From: Micropterix aruncella
Lineage: Eukaryota > Arthropoda > Insecta > Lepidoptera > Micropterigidae
Length of the DNA stretch: 64,000 nucleotides
Assembly (NCBI GenBank): GCA_944548615.1
Contig: OX155961.1
Span: forward strand, 23,713,620 to 23,777,619
Reading direction: 5' to 3'
Part shown: one piece after another, positions 55,364 to 64,000 of the stretch
Position numbering within the stretch: position 1 is the stretch's first letter
Layout of the letters: each line of letters begins with the position of its first letter
The notes under the pieces: generated by a model
Database searches by the model: none
What the model was told of the DNA's origin: nothing
Seen by the model: only the letters and a program-made list of their open reading frames with translations
Program-made: the position numbers and the translations under genes

Positions 55364-55384
55364 CCGGCTGCGATGGATCACTTA
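55364..55384 (-). other. Candidate primer-binding site of the BEL/Pao element
   Basis: Directly after the 5' LTR, in element orientation, comes TAAG and then TGATCCATCGCAGCCGGA. This is where a tRNA primer should pair. The bases do not start with the usual TGG and I could not assign a tRNA. Confidence 0.4.
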
Positions 55385-56483
55385 TGGTTATAAAATCCAT
55401 CAGTTATTTTTCTGTGAGTTTCTCCCACTGCTGAAGGGTGGTTTTTGTGGACTGTAAATGTTATTTACCTTCGCGTTCTCTCGTTCTTCCTGGCCGCCGA
55501 GTAGTCTCCCGTATCTGGTTCACACTCTATTAGATGATCACACAGTGAAAGAGTTTATTTCAAAAGAACGTTTATTGTCCCTCAATTTACTCGTGAGTTA
55601 CAGTATACACTTAAATTATGCGCGCGAGTACGAGACCAGCCAAGGGCTGCCGTATGTACAACTATTATCCCGCCGCTTAAGGGTCGTTCATTCTCGACCT
55701 CGGTATTTTTGTGACTGTTCGATTTTCCAAAATCGTTCACTAGCCTCGCTAAAGCCCCGCCACTCTAACCCGTGATTGGTTAAAAGGCAATGGCGGCGGT
55801 AAGAGACCGGCCTACTGAGGGTTAAGGGGTGTGGCTTAGCGAGAGTACATATTATTCAATCAGGCTTAAATTTTTAACTTAAATTAATCTCACCTTAATT
55901 GAAGGTAATTTTCTATAATATGTATTACTACTACATTATCATTAGGTTTATAGCGAAAATATGTAGATTAAACATTAACAATACATCATATTTAGTACTT
56001 AAAATTCCTTCGAATAGCTAGCAAAATTATAAGTATTTGATTTTATCCAAGCTTTCAGTCGAATAATTAATAGCCTCCTAATTACCTCAAACATTGCGAT
56101 TATTTTGAGATTACCACATTTGTTTTAATATAAGAGGGTTGCGCGAGCGGCTTGCCGCGTTTACGATTTTTTGTTATCGGTCGACACCCTCGATATATCC
56201 ACTGCGAGAAATGACAGGCTGATAATTAATTAGGGGTCTTCGGCCCTTAAAGACGGCGATATATTATTACCAGGACCTTTCATGGAATTTTGTCCTGCGT
56301 ATTTAGTTAGGACTTCCTTGCGGATGATTTTAATATTTGAATGAGCCGTATTTTGTTTCAGTGTCTGTTATTTATGTCTGTTATGGGGTGGCTCGAGCGT
56401 GTGAAAGAGAAATATAAGCTTCTAAGAATCGATCTCTCGCGAACAGCCACCCATATTAGATAATGCAAGTGATAATTCGTACA
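55385..56483 (-). repeat. 5' LTR of the BEL/Pao element
   Basis: 1099 bp, apparently identical to 48391-49489. It is expected to hold the promoter. The right target duplication CTGGC follows at 56484-56488. Confidence 0.95.
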
Positions 56484-57060
56484 CTGGCATTCAATCGAGT
56501 CAAAAACTATATTTAATAAAATATATCTGAAATAATCAAACAAATCATGCCTCAAGGGAAAGGTAGGTGATAAGAAAGGGACTATGAGACAGCAAGATAA
56601 TTAGTTGGAGAGGGACAAATAGTTTCTTCAAAGACGTTTGGAAAGTAAAGTGTGTGGATTCCTTCCTAATTGCGATTGGGAGCTGGTTCCATAATCTCGC
56701 TGCGTGAATAACAGATTAACAAAATGCCTCGTGTACTACGGATTAATAATGTGCACTAGTGCATTAGCACGAGAAACAAGAAGAGAAACATCGATAAACC
56801 AAACCAAATTTCAAATTCCGATTTTTAAAATACAATGTAAAGCTTTCAAAACAAGTCTATAAGCAATTCTTATTTCAAAATGTATATAATAATGAGTTTT
56901 ATCTATTGACTTTCAGAATGTGATTTTAGGTGGATTTAGTGTATTTAAGTGGATTTTTTAAATATGTATTGTATGGTAACATAATATTACTTGTTCGATA
57001 TCACTCTTTGGTATTTCTATTTAATTAAAATATATATTTTATATTTTCCCGAGTCATGTT
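56484..57060 (-). pseudogene. LINE C-terminal remnant (about 56520-56770) in AT-rich flank
   Basis: On the minus strand near 56720-56580 one frame reads ARLWNQLPIAIRKESTHFTF and TSLKKLFVPLQ, the end of a Jockey/CR1-group LINE protein. The BEL element inserted at the edge of this fragment. The rest up to 57060 is AT-rich, with no gene seen. Confidence 0.55.
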
Positions 57061-57340
57061 TCGATTATACGCTATCTGTTGGAATTTGCTCGTACTAACA
57101 CGCGCGACTGACAATTAAGCGATCTGCCCGCGTGACTGCGACGTCGCCAAAAGAAATCACGCGCCAGCGCCATCTCGGTAAAGATCAAGCGCAGCGCGAT
57201 CGTTTTTTATAACCGTACAGTTACCGCTTCGATTGCGGATTCTGGGCTATAAATACTCCGAAAGTGCCCTTACGAGCTCAGGCAGCTAAATCCTTATCCT
57301 CGAGCCGTGCGCCGGTAAAAAAGGTTTACATACAACATTC
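57061..57340 (+). promoter_or_regulatory. Promoter-like GC-rich segment
   Basis: GGGCTATAAATACTCC (57246-57261) is a good TATA box, and about 20-30 bases downstream GAGCTCAGGCAG resembles an initiator. A GCGCCAGCGCCATCTC block precedes it. It lies directly upstream of a copy of the GC-rich repeat, so it may be that element's promoter. Transcription is inferred only from these motifs. Confidence 0.35.
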
Positions 57341-58015
57341 AATATATTGAGATGTCAACCACAACGGGCGAACCCGTCAGCGCAGGACGTTTTAACGATT
57401 CATCGTTCTATCGACCGTGCTGTGAGCGTAGAAGACTTTGGACATAACAAATCCGACGTCTAGCTACGCCACAACCCGCAAGAAGCCAACGCCTTACCGC
57501 GAGATAGCCAGTATGTTACCTGGCGGGCCGACACTCGCGCCCTTGCTTCCAATTGTGACCAGATTTCTCCGGTCTCTCGATTGGTTCCGAGTTCGAGGTC
57601 GCTTGCGCGGTCCTCTCCCTTACGAAGCGGTGAAACGGTGTGCACCGAATCTATCGCGGACCAAGGCGTCCTTTGCCCGACTCTGAACCGGGATCGGATG
57701 GCCAATGGTCATTTCAAGAGCAGTCGCCGTAAGGTAGGCAACCACCCCCGCTCTATAGGAAACAATACAGTTCCCAGACTCCCCCGACTGTTAGTCGGAG
57801 AGCAGTCGATTGGCTTGCGCCGCACGGTGTGCAGACCGTCCAGGGGCGCCAGAGGTTTGATTCCCAGGGGAGACTGGTTGACCCAGTGTCCTACCCAGGA
57901 TTCGCACCCCATGCGGGGAGGCCGTCGGATGGGTGTTGACCCGTGAGTATGACCGACCCTGAACACATGGGTCATCGTGGCCAACTCATCATGGGCCCGT
58001 TAGCCCCCAAACATT
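57341..58015 (+). repeat. GC-rich unclassified repeat, longest continuous copy
   Basis: This copy shows the whole order of blocks found in pieces elsewhere: GGGCGAACCCGTCA and GTTTTAACGATTCATCG (compare 25950-25985 and 26960-27000), GCCAACGCCTTACCGCGAGA (compare 2490-2510), AGGTCGCTTGCGCGG, TTTCAAGAGCAGTCGCCGTA, TGTTAGTCGGAGAGCAGTCG and CATGGGTCATCGTGGCC. Open frames are short and not conserved between copies. No terminal repeats were recognised. Confidence 0.65.
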
Positions 58016-58560
58016 CAATAGTAGGCGATCCATGCGGACATTCGGACATTTTAGTATATCGCCATTGTGACATTTGCGTGTGCAGTTTTCTATCAGTGTA
58101 TTATGTCGGCCGTGCCGCTTGCATTGTGACGTGGCTCCTCAGAACCCCAAAAACTTGTGTCGTGCTTGATACGTCAACCGCCGAGGACTCCCCTCCCCAA
58201 GCTGCATTAACCGCCACGACGGTTCCAAATTCCATTCGGTAGAGTATATTGATAACCCACGCCCCCTCTTTCAATATTTATTATAGTTTTTCTACGCTTC
58301 TTCTTCTTGTTGCTTTATGGCAATCACCGATAGTCTTTTCTACGCTTCCACTCTCATCTCAACTTTTCCACAAGCTACCATTTGATATCCCCGTCAGACG
58401 GCAACAAATTACGAGGCGGGGTATCTCACATTACCTATATTTTTTAATTACCATTAGTAAACCTTTTTTTTGAATTTTTTATTTGTTGAGTGTGGCTTTT
58501 CTAAGGTCTTTATGAGCCTTGTAACACTGCGACCATTGCTGATCTATTGTGCTCGCCACC
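58016..58560. other. No gene recognised
   Basis: Mixed composition, with short frames only. CTTTTCTAAGGTCTTTATGAG at its right side resembles 43610-43630 in spirit, but I see no convincing repeat. Confidence 0.35.
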
Positions 58561-58562
58561 TA

Positions 58563-59062
58563 CTATAGTTCTGCGCTAAGCCTCGTGTCATTTAAGAACC
58601 GCAGCAGGCTTTTGGCGCCAGATTGTTTTACCTCCTCAGGTTGGAGGTAGTGACCACCCAGGTGGTTGTATCTTTTACGCATCAGCGGGCCACACTCGCA
58701 CATGAGGTGCTGGGGAGTTTCCTCTGCCCCTTGGCAGAACCTGTCCATTTTTGTGTCTTTGAGCTTGAGGTTGAACATGTGTTTGTTGCGGGAACATGCC
58801 CCGGGAGCGCCCTTACCAGTATGCGTAGATTGTTCCTATTTAGCGATAGGGCCTCACGGGCCGTCTTACGGTCGTAAGGCTTTTAATAAGCGCTTTGGAA
58901 TGATTCAACCCTGGCGTGTTGTTCCAGTGGTTGACGGATTGTTCTAAACACATTTGTTTGAGCATTAGGTTTGCAAGGCTTTTTGGTACGCCACAGCAAG
59001 GTTCAGGGCCGTATAACGTTCCCTTTGCTCCCGTCCTAGCAAGTTCGTCGGCTTAGTAAACC
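58563..59062 (-). pseudogene. RNase H-bearing LINE C-terminal remnant
   Basis: On the minus strand the order is ADELARTGAKGTLYGPEPCC (end of an RNase H domain), then LRILVRALPGHVPA, then KLKDTKMDRFCQGAEETPQH, LMCECGPLMRKRYNHLG and GAKSLLRFLNDTRLSAEL. The HxxCEC-type zinc segment after RNase H is typical of I- or R1-type LINEs and their relatives. At least two frameshifts and two stops interrupt it. Confidence 0.7.
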
Positions 59063-59449
59063 TTGTGCGATGTTCAAAGTTATAATAAGCCCTAATATTT
59101 GCCATATTTTTCATCAAAACGATACGATGTGTATTATTAATAAATTAATATTGTGCTTTTGACTTTCGAAAAAAACCCGTCGCTTTGAAAGGAATCGTTT
59201 CATACCTGACTATCACAATGTTATTAATAAACTAATTCCTATTTCGCGCCGAATCCTCGGAATAAACGAAACTGCTATAAACCTGGAATATTCCTATTCC
59301 GTCGCTATTACTACTAGCCTATCTCCTGTCAGTTTAGTCCGTGGTTTGAGGTGGAACAGTGCAGGAATAGCGGTGAACGGTCGCGTGTTTTTCGATATAC
59401 CAGCGATTTGTTCAGATTTTGCATTCGTTATTCGTGATATTCGGTGGGA

Positions 59450-60100
59450 AAATGGATAAAGTTAATTGTGTTCGTACCTTCGAGGAGATGTGTCGACGTT
59501 TGCGCATTTTTAGTCTCCGAAAGCCGAAATGTTACAAAAGGTGCTTCGACCCTATGACAAATTGCCGGATTCGGAATTTCGCAAAAAGTATCGTTTTTCG
59601 AAGGCGAATATACTAAAAATTGTGAATATGGTACGTTCTGAGCTTCGAGGCGACAAAAGAGGTGGATACGTGAAGCCCGAGTTGCAAGTCGCCGCGGCAA
59701 TCAGTTAGGGTCGCAGTGAGGTTAGTTTCTCTGCAATTTGTTTCTTTCCAAATATTTATTTATATATTATTTATATAGTAATATATTATTACGTTTTACT
59801 TTCAGATTCAAGCTGATTGCGCAGACCTCCATGCATTCAGCCAGCCTCCTATGAGCTTGATTCAAAGGAGGGTGACCATGGCCTTGGCATTGAAACATTA
59901 ACGCTTCATACAAATGCCACTGACTATCGACTCTCAAGAGGAGGCTATGATGGAATTCAGTCGATCAATAGGGAGGATATCGACTGTACCCATTTTCTCA
60001 TCCCAAGAGTCGACGGAGAAGCTGGACAATACTATGTCAATCGAAAAAACTCATTTTCGATCAACAAGGTCATGGTTGCCTTTAAAATGAATAATATTTG
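59450..60100 (+). pseudogene. PIF/Harbinger transposase remnant with an intron
   Basis: Frame fragments give RPYDKLPDSEFRKKYRFSKA, NILKIVNMVRSELRGDKRGG and PELQVAAAIS. A TAG (59706-59708) and GRSE follow, then a GT-AG intron (59721-59805), then IQADCADLHAFSQPPMSLIQ and RRVTMALALKH. In another frame come IDCTHFLIPRVDGEAGQYYV and NRKNSFSIN. This is the order of a HARBI1-like nuclease, whose second part holds the catalytic DCTH-type aspartate. Frameshifts near 59529 and 59900, the nonsense codon and the missing C-terminal half show it is dead. Confidence 0.7.
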
Positions 60101-61689
60101 AATAAGTGCATAAATATTCTTTTATTTTACTCATTAAAACCAAGCAGCCGACGCAACAGAGGTATTGCGACTTGAGGTTATGTCGCAATTCGAATGACAG
60201 CTGAGACATGAGCTAGCCAAGTTGACAACATATCGAACCGAATATGTCAGTGTTACTATTTGGAAAAAATGTATTCATGTTAATCCGCGGTCAACTCTCC
60301 AGGTTTAAAGCTAGTTTATTGATACCATTGCTTTAATACCCGAATTAAGAGATAATACGCGGACTTAGTATTCCGAGAATAGTCTGCGGATCAAGGAAAT
60401 CTATTTAATAACGCTATCAATGTTTAAGTCAATTTCTTGGTGAAACCTCTGAAGATATAGGAAATATTCTGAAAAGCTAATAGTTTTTCAGTAAAAATTA
60501 GCAAAAAAAACAATTCAATATAAAAATCACTTAAGAAGGCCCTTTCCGCTCGAATCTCTTTACAAACGCCCGATTTTAATATTGAGATTTGAGTTCCTTT
60601 GAGATCACTAAAGTTTTATTTTGTTTTATTTTATTTTATTTTATTATTATTAAGGAAACTTACAGCTATTACAGGAGAAATATCTGAATTTTATTTATAG
60701 ACTACAATGCCAGTTAAAAGTTTCCACTTAAAGATAGTAAAAATATACAGTCGCCTAGGAATGGGATAAAAGGAAGTGTAGGGGTATTAAAGATATAAAT
60801 TTTGTTTTAATAATATTTTATTTTATTATTTTATTATTAGGGAAATTTTATGGTTTATTTTAATATTGAAGAAAGAAAAGAAAGAAGAAAAAAATGTATG
60901 ATATAATTATTTCACTCGTCCTTGAATATTGCCTTTCAGAAGACCCGGAATAAGAGTCTTGAGTCGCAGTTGTATTAAACTAAGATTAAGATTATGTAGT
61001 GCCAAAACTAATCTTAGTTAAAACTAAGATTATGTAGTGCCAAAACTTCGAAATTTCTATCAACATCCTATTAGCCCTAAAAAGCGTAAATTTTGCCTCA
61101 ATTTCACCTTAGTTTGGCGAGCCGTAATCTACTTTACAAATAATGAAACCTAAAAAATATTTCTAGGTAATCCTCGTACATGTAAAGAGGATTAAAAATA
61201 AGTTTACCTGAAGGTTCTAATGATAACGGTTTCGTCAAAAACATTTATTTCCTGGAACAAGAATTTACAAGAGCATTCGGTTCGTTTCCGTTTGAATACC
61301 TTGCTATCTCTTTCGTCGTTCTATCTCTCTCGTCGTTCTATCTCTTTCGTCGTTGCTATCTTTTTCAACGTTCTACAGTCCCTCTCTTTTCAACAATGGG
61401 TGAGATGAAACAGCAAGCTTTTAAGACCACGCGCGGGTCGCAGTTGCGGCGTCCGTATAGGGCCACCTTAAGAGAATTTTGCCGAAATAACAAAAAAAAC
61501 TTCAAAAGGTTTCCTTATTGTCTAGACTAGTCTAGAGTGTTCTTGGATTTTTACGACTTTAAGATTAAGAAAAGATTTTTAATTTTATATCTCTATAGCG
61601 ATTATTTTAAATCAAAAGCCTTCTTGAGCATTTTTACCGAATTTTATCCATGGATTTTTCACTACATAATTTAGGATATTACAACGATT
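60101..61689. other. No gene seen; small repeats
   Basis: AT-rich DNA with a TTTTA run at 60614-60650. A direct repeat AAGATTATGTAGTGCCAAAA is present at about 60988 and 61024, with TAATCTTAGTTAAAACTAAGATTA-type fold-back between them. A degenerate 20-bp tandem repeat of CGTCGTTCTATCTCT.T lies at 61311-61360. No coding signal. Confidence 0.5.
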
Positions 61690-61905
61690 TCATGATTCAC
61701 TATTAGAATGAAGGTTTTGATTGTAAAATGTTATAATAATGGCTACCGCTACGGGTGCAGCAGCGCGCGTGAGGAGAGCTCTGACTAACAGTTGACTCTG
61801 TTGAATAAATATCGTTTGATCGTATGCGGTGACTGCCTGCAAGGGTGTCTCGGTCGGTTTATATAGGGTGGGGCGATACGTATGTGGAGTAGCTAAATGA
61901 CGCAC
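61690..61905 (-). promoter_or_regulatory. Promoter-like segment, minus strand
   Basis: On the minus strand CCCTATATAAACCGACC (61856-61872) is a good TATA box. About 30 bases downstream GGCAGTCACCGC offers an initiator-like AGTCA, followed by a 71-codon frame without a recognisable domain. It might be a promoter of a gene or an LTR fragment; nothing else confirms it. Confidence 0.3.
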
Positions 61906-62412
61906 GTCGCGTAGTGTAATGTGTAAACAAATTTGGTCATATTAAGCGTATTTATCGGGATAATCCTTATTTGATGAGTGGTAAATTTTTGTAGCTATTT
62001 GTTAGAGCTATTTGTCTTGCTGTGTCAAAGCCATGATGTCGTTTCTACTTATAATTTTCGACCGCTACAATACATAGAACGAATTACAATCCAATCATCT
62101 TTCCAATCTTGTGTTTTCTTATTTCTTTTTCGTTTTTATTGAATTGCACTTGAATTCATTTGCATCTTGAACAATATTGTAATTATGCATTTGAATACTG
62201 TTATGATGACTTATTAGTTAATGGTATAGTATTTTTTCTTGATTTGATCATGTATATTGTATCTACCTTCATTATGCTGAGCCATATTACAAAATAAAAA
62301 CGTAAGTTCAATAATAAAATAAGTTCCTAGGAATGCACACGGCAGCCGTCGGAACGGCAAAATGGCGGTATCGCATTATGTTTGATATGATCTGCGGTTA
62401 AAATTATTAGGT
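61906..62412. other. AT-rich DNA, no gene seen
   Basis: No coding sequence or repeat was recognised. Confidence 0.4.
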
Positions 62413-63522
<1,110 letters not shown>

Positions 63523-63690
63523 AATCGAAGACTATCGCGGTTGTTTGACATTATAAATAGGATAGAAAACGAATTTATCGCGTGAAATTTGTAGCACCCG
63601 ACGTTTCGGTGACGTTGCAGCCGCCGTTGTCTAGGGTAGACTCAGGTGCTACAAATTTCACGCGGTAAATTAGTTTTCTATCCTATTTTT
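63523..63690. repeat. Fold-back pair of Penelope tails
   Basis: A Penelope tail on the minus strand (63640 down to 63523, including the CCGCGATAGTCTTCG extension) is joined to a short plus-strand tail end (63645-63687). The arms 63556-63598 and 63645-63687 are inverted repeats of 43 bp with 2 mismatches, around a 46-base loop that holds the CCGACGTTTCGGTGACG and AGGGTAGACT blocks. Confidence 0.85.
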
Positions 63691-64000
63691 TAACGATACT
63701 CTAATAAATGTATAATATATTTATAGCGTACGATGGGCTACTTGTCCTTATAAAATTTATAGTAGATTCATTTGTAACAATAATATTATCACCATCGCGG
63801 GACGTGCATTTTGGCTGCAACTGAGCCCTAAAATAGGTGTGTATATTTGAAAAGTATTCCGCTCAATTTATAAAATAGCCCGCCTCACGTAATCTTGGCC
63901 AATTTATCTGCTCAGGTCCTCTGTTTATGTGCTGTCATCTTCTTGTCAGATTGTCGCGAATCTCAGCTGTAACCGCCAGATTAATGTTATTTGTCCTCTT
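63691..64000. other. No gene seen
   Basis: No coding or repeat structure was recognised up to the window edge. Confidence 0.4.

Larger units (their letters stand above)
48391..56483 (-). mobile_element. Complete BEL/Pao LTR retrotransposon
   Basis: The 8093-bp element has two 1099-bp LTRs in direct orientation, a polypurine tract, one Gag-Pol frame of 1917 codons and a 5-bp duplication CTGGC on each side (48386-48390 and 56484-56488). BEL/Pao elements are known to make 5-bp duplications and to have the order Gag, protease, reverse transcriptase, RNase H, integrase seen here. I found no difference between the LTRs on reading them side by side, so the insertion is recent. There is no env gene. 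All parts needed for transposition appear present. Confidence 0.95.

Overview
The window looks like a transposon-rich, AT-rich stretch of an insect chromosome. A lepidopteran is the best guess, from the mix of BEL/Pao, Penelope, Jockey/CR1-like LINE, hAT, piggyBac, Harbinger and mariner-like sequences and from GT-AG introns around an insect neuronal immunoglobulin gene. There are no bacterial-style operons. The only host gene I can support is a dpr-family immunoglobulin gene on the minus strand, present as two copies of the same four exons separated by long transposon-filled introns. Nearly everything else is mobile DNA of different ages, and most of it is broken.

Layout. 1-6743: LINE remnants, a GC-rich unclassified repeat, and a rearranged Penelope-like element whose endonuclease end occurs twice as inverted arms of about 873 bp (2819-3691 and 5871-6743) around a reverse transcriptase fragment. 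6744-22281: copy A of a duplicated block holding dpr-like exons at 14201-14306, 17960-18153, 18229-18322 and 22155-22281, the last running into a 200-base assembly gap (22282-22481). 22482-24256: a LINE reverse transcriptase cut by the gap. 24257-27902: Penelope 3' ends and endonuclease pieces mixed with the GC-rich repeat. 27903-42543: copy B of the block, with all four exons complete. 42558-48390: probable intron or intergenic DNA with a LINE nested in the GC-rich repeat, a piggyBac-type MITE and a tRNA-derived SINE head. 48391-56483: a complete BEL/Pao retrotransposon with LTRs in which I found no difference, a CTGGC target-site duplication and one open Gag-Pol frame of 1917 codons. 56484-64000: LINE remnants, another GC-rich repeat copy, a decayed Harbinger transposase with an intron, a TA microsatellite of about 465 bp, and a fold-back pair of Penelope tails.

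How the parts relate. Copies A and B are collinear, including most old transposon insertions. They differ by several percent plus indels in the first 10 kb and hardly at all in the last 4 kb before the gap. This, and the fact that copy A stops at the gap in mid-exon, makes two unmerged haplotypes (a false duplication) at least as likely as a real tandem duplication. The two copies act as empty-site and filled-site controls and allow several insertions to be called with target-site duplications. The youngest element is the BEL/Pao insertion, which may still be capable of transposition.
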